Origin: Pseudogulbenkiania subflava DSM 22618
GTDB taxonomy: Bacteria > Pseudomonadota > Gammaproteobacteria > Burkholderiales > Chromobacteriaceae
Reading direction: 5' to 3'
Assembly: GCF_900177275.1 (NCBI RefSeq)
Contig: NZ_FXAG01000004.1
Span: 245,931 to 309,930 of the forward strand
Length of the DNA: 64,000 bases
The translations under genes and the position numbers were made by a program. How positions within the stretch are numbered: position 1 is the first letter of the stretch; every line of letters starts with the position of its first letter. The notes under the pieces were generated by a model, which saw nothing but the letters and a program-made list of their open reading frames with translations, was not told the origin of the DNA and ran no database searches. Positions 10,195-19,244 of the stretch are shown piece by piece.

Positions 10195-10575
10195 TCAGGC
10201 CGGTTGAACCGGGGTCGAGCCGGCCAGCTCGGTGATGCGGTTACTGCCATCTACGAACACCAGTTTCGGTGCATGATCCTTCAGCTCGGCGTCCTCGTAG
10301 GTCGCGAACGAGGCAATGATCAGCAGGTCGCCCGGCGCGGCGCGGCGCGCTGCGGAACCGTTGACCGAAATCACTCCCGAACCCCGCTCGGCCTTGATGG
10401 CGTAGGTAGCGAAACGCTCGCCATTGGTCACGTTCCAGATCTGCACTTCTTCGTACTCGCGGATATCCGCCGCCTCGAGCAGGTTCTCGTCGATGGCGCA
10501 CGAACCGATGTAGTGCAATTCGGCGTGGGTCGTGGTCACGCGGTGGAGTTTCGATTTCAGCATGCTGCGCTGCAT
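10195..10575 (-). CDS. panD: Aspartate 1-decarboxylase proenzyme
   Basis: A 126-residue pyruvoyl-dependent enzyme that makes beta-alanine from aspartate for pantothenate synthesis. The self-cleavage site Gly24-Ser25 is in YIGSCAI. The conserved [19 protein letters not shown] and [14 protein letters not shown] segments follow. The start at 10575 ([13 protein letters not shown]) aligns with the E. coli protein and has AAGGA 8 bp upstream. It lies 32 bp after panC in the same direction, so panC and panD are one unit. Confidence 0.96.
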   Translation of the reverse strand: MQRSMLKSKLHRVTTTHAELHYIGSCAIDENLLEAADIREYEEVQIWNVTNGERFATYAIKAERGSGVISVNGSAARRAAPGDLLIIASFATYEDAELKDHAPKLVFVDGSNRITELAGSTPVQPA

Positions 10576-10607
10576 AATTCCGTTCCTTGCTAGCAATGAC
10601 GCCGCGC

Positions 10608-11441
10608 TCAGCGCAGCACTTCCACATTATCGATCAGGCGGGTCTTGCCCAGACGCGCCGCGGCCAGTACCACCAGGCGCTTCTCGCCGGCGTGGGCAAT
10701 CTCCAGGGTGTCAGCCTGACGTACTTCGATGTAGTCGACGCGCCAGCCATGCGCTTCGAGATCCTGACGGGCCGCCGTTTCCAGGCTAGCGTAGTCCTGC
10801 TCGCCGGCCAGCAGACTCTCGCGGATCGCGGCCAGGTGGCGGTACAGGCGCGGCGCCTCGGCGCGCTCCTCGGTGCTCAGATAGCCGTTGCGCGACGACA
10901 GCGCTAGGCCGTCTTCTGCGCGCCCGGTATCGACCGGCACGATCTCGATCGGCTGGTTGAGGTCGTCCACCATGGCCTTGATCACGTGCAGCTGCTGGTA
11001 ATCTTTCTTGCCGAAACAGGCCAGGTCGGGCTGCACGATGTTGAACAGCTTGGTCACCACCGTGGCCACGCCGCGGAAATGGCCGGGACGGAAGGCGCCG
11101 CACAGCTCGTTCTGGATATGCGGCGGCTCGACGTTGAAGTCCTGGCGGATGCGCGGATACAACTCCTGCTCGATCGGGAAGAACAGCACGTCGACGCCGG
11201 CATCGGAGAGCTTGGCGCTGTCGGCATCGAAAGTACGCGGGTAGGCGTCGAAGTCCTCGCCCTGACCGAACTGCAGACGGTTGACGAAAATGCTCACCAC
11301 CACCTTGTCGGCGCGCCGGCGCGCCTCTTTCACCAGAGCCAGGTGGCCCTCGTGCAGATTGCCCATGGTGGGCACGAACGCCACCTTGCCGGCCTGGCGA
11401 CGCCAGGCTCGCAGCTCGGCGATATTACGAATGACTTCCAT
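10608..11441 (-). CDS. panC: Pantothenate synthetase
   Basis: A 277-residue ATP-dependent ligase that joins pantoate and beta-alanine. The nucleotide-binding signatures are [10 protein letters not shown] (HIGH-like) near residue 24 and the KMSKS-equivalent SSRNGYLS near residue 181. GKKDYQQL is also present. The length is normal. It is followed by panD and separated from panB upstream by 220 bp containing a dispersed repeat. Confidence 0.97.
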   Translation of the reverse strand: MEVIRNIAELRAWRRQAGKVAFVPTMGNLHEGHLALVKEARRRADKVVVSIFVNRLQFGQGEDFDAYPRTFDADSAKLSDAGVDVLFFPIEQELYPRIRQDFNVEPPHIQNELCGAFRPGHFRGVATVVTKLFNIVQPDLACFGKKDYQQLHVIKAMVDDLNQPIEIVPVDTGRAEDGLALSSRNGYLSTEERAEAPRLYRHLAAIRESLLAGEQDYASLETAARQDLEAHGWRVDYIEVRQADTLEIAHAGEKRLVVLAAARLGKTRLIDNVEVLR

Positions 11442-11453
11442 CTTCCTTCCTTA

Positions 11454-11647
11454 GAACCTGCCCATAGTCTTGCTGCGCGGCCCTGATCGGGGCTCATGCG
11501 CACTGCGTGCGAATCTTTCGCTGGGCACATCGGGAGATGTGCCCGCAGAGATTCGCTCAGCGATCAGAAATCCTCATGTGCTCCAGTACATGAGGATTTC
11601 TGTGCTGATCTTCACCCCGCCGAGGGCCGCTCGCGACAGACCCTGAA
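11454..11647 (-). repeat. Dispersed intergenic repeat, copy A (longer form)
   Basis: Read on the minus strand, this block is closely related to 19,062-19,187. Shared stretches include GTCGCGAGC, GCGGGGTGAAGA, CAGCACAG, TACTGGAG, CATGAGGAT, CATGAGCCCCGATCAG, GCGCAGCAAGA and GGTTCTAAGG. Copy A carries about 80 extra bases in its middle. It can fold into long hairpins (AGAAATCCTCATGT/ACATGAGGATTTCT, and GGGCACATC/GATGTGCCC). It sits between panB and panC. No protein is encoded. Confidence 0.8.
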
Positions 11648-11661
11648 CAGGCACGTACACC

Positions 11662-12453
11662 TTAGAAGCAATGCTCTTCCGCCGGGAACGAACGCGCCTT
11701 GACTGCCGTGACGTAGCCCGCCACCGCCGCCTGGATGCTGTCCGCACCGGCCATGAAATTCTTGACGAAACGGGCTTTCCGCCCAGGGTAGACACCGAGG
11801 ATATCATGCAGCACCAGGACCTGCCCGGAAACGTCGACCCCGGCGCCAATACCGATGGTCGGCACCGCGATGCTGTCGCTCACCCGCTTGGCCAGGGCCG
11901 CCGGCACGCACTCCATCAGCACCAGGCTGGCGCCGGCCTCGGCCAGGGCAGACGCATCGTGCAGGATGCGCTCGGCATCGTTCTCGCTCTTGCCCTGCAC
12001 CCGGTAGCCGCCGAAGCTGTTGACGAACTGCGGCGTCAGGCCGATATGGGAACATACTGGAATGCCGCGCTCGACCAGGAAACGGGTGGTTTCCGCCATG
12101 AACGCGCCGCCCTCGACCTTGACCATGTGAGCGCCGGCCTGCATCAGCCGCGCTGCGTTGGCAAAGGCCTGCTGCGGGCTTTCCTGATAGCTGCCGAACG
12201 GCATGTCGGACAAGACCAGGGCATTTTTCACGCCGCGCGCCACGCAGCGGGTGTGGTACTCCATCTGCTCCATGGTCACCGGCAGCGTCGAATCCTCCCC
12301 CTGGATCACCATCCCCAGCGAGTCACCCACCAGCAGGATTTCGACCCCGGCATCGTCCAGCAGCGTGGCGAAGCTCGTGTCGTAGCAGGTGAGCATGGTG
12401 ATCTTCTGGCCTTCGGCGGCCATTTTGAACAGGGTATTGACGTTGATTTTCAC
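11662..12453 (-). CDS. panB: 3-methyl-2-oxobutanoate hydroxymethyltransferase
   Basis: A 263-residue enzyme for the first step of pantoate synthesis (ketoisovalerate plus methylene-THF to ketopantoate). Family motifs are [38 protein letters not shown] and [14 protein letters not shown]. The start is taken as the GTG at 12453 because it yields the standard N-terminus ([16 protein letters not shown]) and AGGAAG lies just upstream. The open frame continues to 12618 with unrelated sequence. It follows the deoxynucleoside kinase gene in the same direction. Confidence 0.95.
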   Translation of the reverse strand: MKINVNTLFKMAAEGQKITMLTCYDTSFATLLDDAGVEILLVGDSLGMVIQGEDSTLPVTMEQMEYHTRCVARGVKNALVLSDMPFGSYQESPQQAFANAARLMQAGAHMVKVEGGAFMAETTRFLVERGIPVCSHIGLTPQFVNSFGGYRVQGKSENDAERILHDASALAEAGASLVLMECVPAALAKRVSDSIAVPTIGIGAGVDVSGQVLVLHDILGVYPGRKARFVKNFMAGADSIQAAVAGYVTAVKARSFPAEEHCF

Positions 12454-12532
12454 TGTCTTCTTCCTCGTGGCTTGGGAAAACAGCCGCCGACGCCGACTGC
12501 TCGTGGCCGCCACGCCCGGCTGTTTCAGACGA

Positions 12533-13168
12533 TCAGACGCTCTTGTTGAAATAGCTGCGCTGACCGCGCATCTCGCTGATGCAGCGCAACAATAGCTCGA
12601 AATCGTCGCTGCCATCAACCAGGTTGAGGTGATCGGTATTGACGATCAGCAGCGGGGCGGCGTCGTAGCCGTGGAAAAATTCGCTGTAGGCGGCATGCAC
12701 GCGCTTGAGGTAGCCCTCCGGGAAGGCCGAATCGGTTTCCTTGGCGCGGCTGGCCACACGAGACAGCAGCACGTCTTCCGACGCCTGCAGGTAGATCACC
12801 AGGTCGGGAACCGGGAAGGCCGGCAGCAGCCGGTCGGTCAGGCGCTGGTAGAGGGCGTGCTCCGGCTCGTCGAGGTTGACGCGGGCAAACAACGCGTCCT
12901 TCTCGAACAGGAAATCGGACACCAGCGGCGCGGTACGCAGCGGGCCATCCTGCATCTCGGCGGCCAGATCGGCGCGCTGCAGCAGAAACGACAACTGGGT
13001 GGCCAGGCCATGCTGCTGCGGATTGCGGTAGAAACGCCCCAGGAAAGGATTGGCGCCTGGCTCTTCGGCCAACAGCGACACCCCCCAGTAGTCCGCAAGG
13101 CGACGCGCCAGCGCCGATTTGCCGGCCCCGATCGGCCCTTCCACTACTACGTAACGCAATTGGCTCAT
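12533..13168 (-). CDS. Deoxynucleoside kinase (deoxyguanosine/deoxyadenosine kinase family)
   Basis: A 211-residue kinase with the P-loop GPIGAGKS at residues 11-18, a DLVIYLQAS strand and an Arg-rich lid ([12 protein letters not shown]). It phosphorylates deoxynucleosides for salvage. The exact base preference cannot be read from sequence. It lies between folK and panB in a run of same-strand genes, an arrangement usual in this bacterial group. Confidence 0.88.
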   Translation of the reverse strand: MSQLRYVVVEGPIGAGKSALARRLADYWGVSLLAEEPGANPFLGRFYRNPQQHGLATQLSFLLQRADLAAEMQDGPLRTAPLVSDFLFEKDALFARVNLDEPEHALYQRLTDRLLPAFPVPDLVIYLQASEDVLLSRVASRAKETDSAFPEGYLKRVHAAYSEFFHGYDAAPLLIVNTDHLNLVDGSDDFELLLRCISEMRGQRSYFNKSV

Positions 13169-13183
13169 GCCAGATTCCTCCGA

Positions 13184-13666
13184 TTAGCCCGCCAATCGTT
13201 CCACGCCCGATGCGTCCAGCCCGGCCAACAACCGGTCCGCGCGGCCATGGCGGCCCACGGCGAGATCAGGCTGCAACTCGGCCAGCGGTGCCAGCACGAA
13301 GGCGCGCTCGTGCATGCGCGGGTGCGGCAACGTCAGACGCTCGGACTCCAGCTCGACATCCTCCATCATCAGCAGATCGAGGTCGAGTACGCGCGGAGCG
13401 TTGCGGAACGAACGCACCCGCCCAAAGTGCTCTTCGAGCGCCATCAGGGCGTCCAGCAAGGCCAGCGGGGAGAGGTCGGTTTCCAGTTCGGCGACCGCGT
13501 TGATGAAGTCGGGCTGATCCAGGTACCCAACCGGGGCGGTACGATATAGCGAGGAGGCGCGCCGCAGACGCACTCCGGGGACGGTGTCCAGCGCCGCGAA
13601 GGCGGCGCGGACCTGTTGCTGCGGCTGCTCCAGATTGCTGCCCAGCGCAATGTACGCCCGGCTCAC
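13184..13666 (-). CDS. folK: 2-amino-4-hydroxy-6-hydroxymethyldihydropteridine pyrophosphokinase
   Basis: A 160-residue HPPK that transfers pyrophosphate to the pterin in folate synthesis. Motifs are YIALGSNLEQP at the start, QPDFINAVAELET, RVLDLDLLMM with the two metal-binding Asp residues, and LPHPRMHERAFVL. The GTG start at 13666 overlaps the pcnB stop codon (GTGA), so the genes are translationally coupled. The longer frame upstream of it is the pcnB tail read in another frame. Confidence 0.95.
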   Translation of the reverse strand: MSRAYIALGSNLEQPQQQVRAAFAALDTVPGVRLRRASSLYRTAPVGYLDQPDFINAVAELETDLSPLALLDALMALEEHFGRVRSFRNAPRVLDLDLLMMEDVELESERLTLPHPRMHERAFVLAPLAELQPDLAVGRHGRADRLLAGLDASGVERLAG

Positions 13667-15030
13667 GATTCGACGCCCTGCTCGCCGCCCTCGCGGCGAC
13701 GCTGGCTGGAACGGCGGCGCTTGCGCTTCTTGGCCGGGGCGCCGCTGGACGAGCCCTCTTCCCGCACGTTGGCGATCAGTTCCTGGCGTTCGTCGTGATC
13801 GGCGTGCTGGAAATCGTCCCACCACTGCACCAGGCTCATCGGCACCTCGCCAGCCTCGGCGCGCAACGAGAGGAAATCGAAGGCGGCCCGGAAGCGCGGC
13901 TGTTCCAGGAAGCGGAACGGGCGCTGGCCGCTACGGTTGTCGAAACGCGGCTGCTGCAGCCAGATCTCGCGCATGGTGGCGCTGAAGCGGCGCGGAATGG
14001 CAAATTCGTTGTCCTGCAGCGACTCCACTTCGGCAATCGCGTCGAACAAGGCCTGCACCGGCCGTTCGCCGCTCTTGAGCCGTGCCGTCCACTGCTGCGA
14101 CACCTGGCGCCACAGCAGCGTCGCCAGCAGGAAACCGACCGACACCGGCTTGTCCTCGCGGATGCGTACGTCGGTGCTTTGCAGGCCCAGCCTCAGGAAC
14201 TCGTCCTTGCCTTCTTCGTCGAGCACCGCGTCGAGCAGCGGGAACACCCCGCGCGACAGCCCTTCCTCGCGCAGCTTGCACAGACAGGAATAGGCCTGAC
14301 CCGACATCAGGAGCTTGAGCATCTCGTCGAACAGGCGCGCCGGCGGCTCCTTCTTCAAGAGGTGGGCGTGGGCACGGATCGGCTTGCGGGTATTCTCGTC
14401 GATCTCGAAATTCAGCTTCGCCGCCAGACGCACGGCGCGCAGCATGCGCACCGGATCTTCCTGGTAGCGGCGCGCCGGCTGGCCGATCATCACCAGCTTG
14501 CGCGCCTGCAGATCCTTCACCCCATGGTGATAGTCGACGATGGACTCGTCGGACGGATCGTAGAACAGCGCATTGACGGTGAAGTCGCGGCGATGGGCGT
14601 CTTCCTCCTGGCTACCGTAGGAGTTGTCGGCCATGATGCGGCCGGTCTCGTTGGTGTCGTCGATGCTGCCGCCACGGAAGGTGGTGACCTCGATCGTCTC
14701 CGGACCGACCATCACGTGCACGATCTTGAAACGACGGCCGATGATGCGCGAGCGGCGGAACAGATGGTGTACTTGTTCCGGCGTGGCGCTGGTGGCCACG
14801 TCGAAGTCCTTGGGGTTGACGTCCAGCAAGAGATCGCGCACGGCGCCCCCTACCACATACGCGGTAAAACCGGCTTCCTGCAGTCGGGAGGTCACTTTCA
14901 GCGCGGCATGGCTGAGCCGGTCGCGCCGCACTCCGTGTTGGGAAAGAGGAATAACGCGCGGTTTGACGCGACGCTTGCCTACTACGCCTGCGGGCAGCTC
15001 GAGTACTCGTCGAATTAGCTTGCGGATCAT
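13663..15030 (-). CDS. pcnB: Poly(A) polymerase I
   Basis: A 455-residue nucleotidyltransferase of the PcnB type that adds 3' poly(A) tails to RNA and speeds its decay. The catalytic head shows VVGGAVRDLLL and KDFDVATSATPEQV with the metal-binding Asp pair. RRSRIIGRRFKIVHV and the RNA-binding domain follow. The C-terminus is basic (KKRKRRRSSQRRR). The start at 15030 (MIRKLIRRVLEL) fits the family but has a weak ribosome binding site. It overlaps folK by 4 bp. Confidence 0.95.
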   Translation of the reverse strand: MIRKLIRRVLELPAGVVGKRRVKPRVIPLSQHGVRRDRLSHAALKVTSRLQEAGFTAYVVGGAVRDLLLDVNPKDFDVATSATPEQVHHLFRRSRIIGRRFKIVHVMVGPETIEVTTFRGGSIDDTNETGRIMADNSYGSQEEDAHRRDFTVNALFYDPSDESIVDYHHGVKDLQARKLVMIGQPARRYQEDPVRMLRAVRLAAKLNFEIDENTRKPIRAHAHLLKKEPPARLFDEMLKLLMSGQAYSCLCKLREEGLSRGVFPLLDAVLDEEGKDEFLRLGLQSTDVRIREDKPVSVGFLLATLLWRQVSQQWTARLKSGERPVQALFDAIAEVESLQDNEFAIPRRFSATMREIWLQQPRFDNRSGQRPFRFLEQPRFRAAFDFLSLRAEAGEVPMSLVQWWDDFQHADHDERQELIANVREEGSSSGAPAKKRKRRRSSQRRREGGEQGVES

Positions 15031-15232
15031 CGGGGAAATGGTGAGAGAGTATGGAATTACGCCGAAAAGCGTCGCATTCAAGGCGCCGATTATAGCCTGA
15101 AACGACGGGGAAAACACACCGCGCACGATGATGACGGACCGTGCCCGGCCAGGCTGCTCCAGCCGGCGATTGCCCTGGCCGCCCCGCCCACCTAGAATTC
15201 AGCCGTTTCCATTGCTGCAGGCCGGCCCCACC

Positions 15233-15952
15233 GTGACCCCTATTCTCGCTTTCGCCCTCGCCACCATTCCGGACGTGGCCGGCATCCGCACCCTGTACGG
15301 TTTTGCCGCCGACATCGCTGACAGTGACGTCGCCGAATTCGCCTTGCAACGCCAGCGCGCCCGCAGCGGCGAGGATGGCATGCCGCTTCACCTGCAGCGC
15401 ATCGTTGCCGTCTCCTGGACCTTGCGGCTGGGCGACGAGATCACTTGCCACTCCGGCGGCGACGCCGACGAGGCCGCGCTGCTGCAGGCCCTGTTCGCCC
15501 AGGTGGCGCAGCATGCGCCTTGCGTCACCAGCTGGAGCGGTGCGGCGTTCGCCCTGCCGCTGCTGCGCTACCGCGCCCTGATCAACGGCATTACCCTGCC
15601 GCCGCACTGGTTCGCGGAGGGTACGGCGCAAAGCGGCCTCGCGGCGCTTCCTTACGCCACGATCCCGCTCGACGACATGGCCCGGCTGTGCGGCTTTCCC
15701 GCCCTGCCGGTGGTGGCGGGCGGCAACCCGTGGGAGGCCTATCGGGCGGGCCGTCTCGGCGAAATCCAGGCGCGCTGCGATATCGAAGCCATGGCCACCT
15801 ACCTGCTGTTCCAGCGCGATCGCCTGGTGCAGGGCACGCTCGACGCCGCCGATTACCGGGACGCCGTGGCGCAGGCACGCGGCTGGGTCGGACAACAGGC
15901 CGCCCCGCACTGGCGTGACTTCCTCGCCGCATGGCCACCGACCGAGGGTTGA
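15233..15952 (+). CDS. PolB-type 3'-5' exonuclease homologue with degenerate active site
   Basis: A 239-residue protein clearly related to the predicted PolB-like exonuclease family (COG3298/DNA_pol_B_exo2 type). Diagnostic matches are MPLHLQRIVAVSWTLR and LPLLRYRALINGI. The DEDD catalytic residues are missing. The usual FDIET is FALAT (Ala8 and Ala10). The usual GFDLP is AFALP (Ala107). The segment that normally holds HxDLMD is deleted. The usual YCExDV is RCDIEA (Glu185). The frame is intact and uses normal codons, so it looks like a maintained pseudo-enzyme rather than a decaying gene. GTG at 15233 gives the family start; no strong ribosome binding site is seen. It is divergent from pcnB. 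Confidence 0.75.
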   Translation: MTPILAFALATIPDVAGIRTLYGFAADIADSDVAEFALQRQRARSGEDGMPLHLQRIVAVSWTLRLGDEITCHSGGDADEAALLQALFAQVAQHAPCVTSWSGAAFALPLLRYRALINGITLPPHWFAEGTAQSGLAALPYATIPLDDMARLCGFPALPVVAGGNPWEAYRAGRLGEIQARCDIEAMATYLLFQRDRLVQGTLDAADYRDAVAQARGWVGQQAAPHWRDFLAAWPPTEG

Positions 15953-15985
15953 CACCCGCCCGAACGCCGGGTAATCTTTTTGCAT

Positions 15986-16035
15986 GCGCCGATTTGATAC
16001 AGCTTGCGGGGCGCCGATAAATTCCAGCTAAAGCG
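15986..16035 (+). repeat. Direct repeat, first copy (pair with 16127-16175)
   Basis: It begins GCGCCGA and ends GCTAAAGCG, and shares about three quarters of its bases with the second copy. The two copies flank the terminator at 16,043. Confidence 0.6.
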
Positions 16036-16042
16036 TGCGACA

Positions 16043-16076
16043 AAACCCGCTTTGGCCTCTGGCAAGCGGGTTTTTT
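16043..16076 (+). terminator. Rho-independent terminator after the exonuclease-like gene
   Basis: Ten-bp stem AAACCCGCTT/AAGCGGGTTT with an 11-base loop, running into a T tract. Confidence 0.9.
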
Positions 16077-16126
16077 CTTGCCTGCTTTCCTCCCCGCCCG
16101 CCATAACAATCCGCCATACCGTATTA

Positions 16127-16175
16127 GCGCCGAGTTAATGACAACTTGCAGGGCGCTCAAAAATCCTGCTAAAGC
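16127..16175 (+). repeat. Direct repeat, second copy, upstream of the small ORF at 16231
   Basis: It matches 15,986-16,035 in GCGCCGA, ACNACTTGC, GGGCGC and GCTAAAGCG. It lies 55 bp before a small gene, so a regulatory role is possible. Confidence 0.6.
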
Positions 16176-16230
16176 GTCGCCTGGCAAGGGTTCCGGGCAC
16201 GCCACAGCGCCCAACCTGAAGGAATACGCC

Positions 16231-16533
16231 ATGTACGACTGCCAGAACGACAGCTGCCGCGACTTCGCCTACGACGCCGGCCACACCGCTCCGACCCAAT
16301 CCACGCTCAAGGGCACCCTGGCGGCCAGCGCCGCCCACACCGATCACCTGGCCACGCTCGAGCAGCTGTCGCAGTTCGCGCACCAGCGCGGCTACCCCTT
16401 GCGCCGGCAGGAACACCTGCTGGAACTGGCCGACGTCACCCTGCCCGACGCCCTGGTGATCAACGCCCGTTTCGGCAGCGCCCTCGTCATCAGCTGCGAC
16501 CTGCGCTGCCATCCGCCGGCCCGTTTCGCGTAA
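16231..16533 (+). CDS. Small hypothetical protein, 100 residues
   Basis: Not recognised. The ATG at 16231 has GAAGGA 7 bp upstream, and codon use matches the backbone genes, which favours a real gene. The N-terminus carries two cysteines (MYDCQNDSCRD). The middle is polar, and the C-terminus contains a predicted beta stretch (DALVINARFGSALVISCDL) with a third cysteine. No signal peptide or membrane segment. It lies alone between a terminator and the MATE pump gene. Confidence 0.65.
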   Translation: MYDCQNDSCRDFAYDAGHTAPTQSTLKGTLAASAAHTDHLATLEQLSQFAHQRGYPLRRQEHLLELADVTLPDALVINARFGSALVISCDLRCHPPARFA

Positions 16534-16610
16534 TTCGGTGTCTCACCGCTGTAACGACGCCCCGGTGGGATGACCGTATACTGACCGGTTTTCATCCCTT
16601 CGGCCCCGTC

Positions 16611-18017
16611 ATGCTATTCGGACTGAGTCGGGAACCGCGCACCAAAATCGTCGCGGAAGCCCGACATATTCTCGCGCTGGCACTCCCCATCATGGTGGCC
16701 CAGATCGCCCACGTTGCCATGGGCTTCGTCGATACCGTGATGTCCGGCCGCGTCAGCACCAACGACCTGGCCGCGGTATCCCTGGGCTCCAGCGTCTTCA
16801 TCACGGTGTACGTGACTCTGGTCGGCATCGCCACCGCGCTCAACCCGCTGATCGCGCACCAGTTCGGCGCCGGCGAGCGCGAGCCCATCGGTGAGACGGT
16901 ACGCCAAGGCATGTGGTTCTGCCTGTTCCTCGGCCTGATCGGCAGCGCGCTGATGATCTTCGGCCAACCTTGGCTGCGCGACAGCCTGACGCTGTCGAAC
17001 GACGTCGAGGACAAGGTGATGCTGTTCCTCGACGGCGTGGCGCTGGGACTGCCCGCCGCCCTGATGCAGCGCGCCCTGCACGCCTTCGCCTCCGGCCTCA
17101 ACCGGCCCAAGCCAATCATGCTGGTCGGCGTGGCGGCGCTGCTGCTCAACATCCCGCTCAACTACGCCCTGATCCACGGCCTGTACGGCCTGCCCGCGAT
17201 GGGTGGCGCCGGCTGCGGCTGGGCCACCGCCGCCGCGCTGTGGTTCAACTTCCTGGCGCTGCTGGGCTATGTCGCGCTGCACCGCCATTTCCGTCCTTAC
17301 GCCTTCACCGACCGCTGGAGCTGGCCGGACTGGTCGCGCTACGGCGCCATGCTGAAACTGGGACTGCCGATCGGGCTGTCGTTCTTCTTCGAGGTCAGCC
17401 TGTTCTCGTTCATCGCCTTCCTGGTGGCCAAGCTCGGTACCACGGTGGTGGCCAGCCACCAGGCGGTGATCAATGTCAGCAGCATCATCTACATGCTGCC
17501 GCAGAGCATCTCCACCGCGATGTCGGTGCGTGTCGGCCAGGCGGTCGGTGCCGGCGATTACCACCGGGCGCGCTTCACCGCCGGCACCGGCCTCTTGACC
17601 GGGCTGGTATTGGCGGGGCTGACCATGCTGCTGATGCTGACGCTGCGCGAAGACATCATCCGGCTCTATACCACCGACCCCGAGGTGATCCGCATCGGCA
17701 CCGGCCTGCTATTCTTCGCCGCCGTGTTCCAGCTCACCGACGCCACCCAGACCATCTCCTCCGGCGCCTTGCGCGGCTACAAGATCACCACGGCACCGAT
17801 GATCATCCACGTGGTGTCGTTCTGGGGGCTGGGACTGGGGCTCGGCATGGTGCTGGGGCTAACCGACTGGCCGCTGCCCTTCCTCACCCTGCCCATGGGC
17901 ATCGAGGGCTTCTGGGCGGCGCTGGTATTCAGCCTGAGCGTGGCGGCGTTTTTGCTGGTAGGCTACCTGTCGCGCGAAAGTCGCCGCCGTCTGGTCCGTC
18001 AACACACCGAAAGCTGA
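16611..18017 (+). CDS. MATE-family multidrug efflux transporter (NorM-like)
   Basis: A 468-residue inner-membrane pump with twelve hydrophobic segments. It exports cationic drugs in exchange for Na+ or H+. The family start is clear (ALALPIMVAQIAHVAMGFVDTVM, shown here only in part), followed by NPLIAHQFGAGE, and the mirrored second half begins LKLGLPIGLSFFFEVSLFS. The length is typical. murB starts 6 bp after it, so the two may be co-transcribed. The substrate is unknown. Confidence 0.93.
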   Translation: MLFGLSREPRTKIVAEARHILALALPIMVAQIAHVAMGFVDTVMSGRVSTNDLAAVSLGSSVFITVYVTLVGIATALNPLIAHQFGAGEREPIGETVRQGMWFCLFLGLIGSALMIFGQPWLRDSLTLSNDVEDKVMLFLDGVALGLPAALMQRALHAFASGLNRPKPIMLVGVAALLLNIPLNYALIHGLYGLPAMGGAGCGWATAAALWFNFLALLGYVALHRHFRPYAFTDRWSWPDWSRYGAMLKLGLPIGLSFFFEVSLFSFIAFLVAKLGTTVVASHQAVINVSSIIYMLPQSISTAMSVRVGQAVGAGDYHRARFTAGTGLLTGLVLAGLTMLLMLTLREDIIRLYTTDPEVIRIGTGLLFFAAVFQLTDATQTISSGALRGYKITTAPMIIHVVSFWGLGLGLGMVLGLTDWPLPFLTLPMGIEGFWAALVFSLSVAAFLLVGYLSRESRRRLVRQHTES

Positions 18018-18023
18018 ACCGCC

Positions 18024-19052
18024 GTGAGCCTTGTTTTTCATCATGACCACCCCCTCAAAACGCTGAACACCTTCGGCATGGACGTGCGTGCCGCGACGTT
18101 CTGCGAGCTGGACGACCTGGCCCGGCTGCCCGAACTGCTGGCAAGCGAGCCCTACCGGCGCGGACCGGTGCTGTGGCTGGGCGGCGGCAGCAACCTGCTG
18201 TTCACCGGGAATTACCCCGGGCTGGTGGTGAAAGTGGCGCTCAGCGGCATCACGGTACTGAGCGAGAACGACGACGAGGTGGTGGTCGAGGCCGCCGCCG
18301 GGGAGAACTGGCACGGCTTCGTGCAGCACACGCTGGCGCAAGGCTGGGCAGGGCTGGAAAACCTGAGCCTGATCCCCGGCACCGTGGGCGCGAGCCCGAT
18401 CCAGAATATCGGTGCCTACGGCGTCGAGGTGAAGGATTGCCTGACCGAGGTGGTCTGCGCCGACCTGCACGACAACAGGGCTCTGCGCATTCTCGCCAAT
18501 GCCGAGTGCCGTTTCGGCTATCGTGACAGCGTGTTCAAACACGAAATGAACGGCCGCCTGCTGGTGAGCGCAGTACGCTACCGCCTGAGCAAACGGCCAA
18601 CGCTGCACACAGGCTACGGCGACATCGGCAAGGAGCTGGCGGCGATGGGCAAGGCGGACGGTGCCTCGCCGCGCGACGTCAGCGACGCAGTGATCCGCAT
18701 CCGCACGGCCAAGCTGCCCGACCCGGCCCAGCTCGGCAACGCCGGCAGCTTCTTCAAGAACCCGATCATCGACACGGGGTTGGCCGAAGCCCTGCTGGCA
18801 CATCACCCCGACCTGCCGCACTACCCGGCGGGCGTCGGCAAGACCAAGCTCGCCGCCGGCTGGCTGATCGACCGTGCCGGGCTGAAGGGCTACCGCGAGG
18901 GCGACGCCGGCGTGCACGCGCGCCAGGCGCTGGTGCTGGTCAACTACGGCCACGCCAGCGGCAAGGAAGTCTGGGCCCTGGCGCAGAAAGTGCAGGCGAC
19001 GGTGAAGGAACGTTACGGCGTGCAGTTGGAGCCGGAACCGCTGGTGCTGTAA
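18024..19052 (+). CDS. murB: UDP-N-acetylenolpyruvoylglucosamine reductase (type I)
   Basis: A 342-residue FAD enzyme that reduces UDP-GlcNAc-enolpyruvate to UDP-MurNAc for peptidoglycan. Motifs are LGGGSNLLF (FAD binding), LIPGTVGASPIQNIGAYGVE, FGYRDSVFK with the catalytic region, and NAGSFFKNP with the catalytic serine. The length matches the E. coli-type enzyme. It starts with GTG six bases after the MATE gene stop codon. A copy of the TTCGGCCAAC repeat lies inside it on the minus strand (18,779). Confidence 0.96.
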   Translation: MSLVFHHDHPLKTLNTFGMDVRAATFCELDDLARLPELLASEPYRRGPVLWLGGGSNLLFTGNYPGLVVKVALSGITVLSENDDEVVVEAAAGENWHGFVQHTLAQGWAGLENLSLIPGTVGASPIQNIGAYGVEVKDCLTEVVCADLHDNRALRILANAECRFGYRDSVFKHEMNGRLLVSAVRYRLSKRPTLHTGYGDIGKELAAMGKADGASPRDVSDAVIRIRTAKLPDPAQLGNAGSFFKNPIIDTGLAEALLAHHPDLPHYPAGVGKTKLAAGWLIDRAGLKGYREGDAGVHARQALVLVNYGHASGKEVWALAQKVQATVKERYGVQLEPEPLVL

Positions 19053-19061
19053 GAACCTTGT

Positions 19062-19187
19062 TCACGGTCAGTCGCGAGCATCCCTCAGCGGGGTGAAGAG
19101 CAGCACAGGAACCGGAATGTACTGGAGTCCATGAGGATCATGAGCCCCGATCAGAGATGCGCAGCAAGATCGGGAACGGGTTCTAAG
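19062..19187 (+). repeat. Dispersed intergenic repeat, copy B (shorter form)
   Basis: Related to the minus strand of 11,454-11,647 (see copy A) but without the extra ~80-base middle segment. It lies between murB and a permease gene that points toward it. No coding frame. Confidence 0.8.
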
Positions 19188-19244
19188 GCCGACACCACGC
19201 CGGCCATCGGCGGATCGCCCCTCACACAGCTCGGGGCATCCGCC

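Noticed and set aside
16013..16020. GCCGATAA resembling a sigma-28 -10 box
   Set aside because: No TAAAG-type -35 box stands at the right distance upstream, and no flagellar gene follows.
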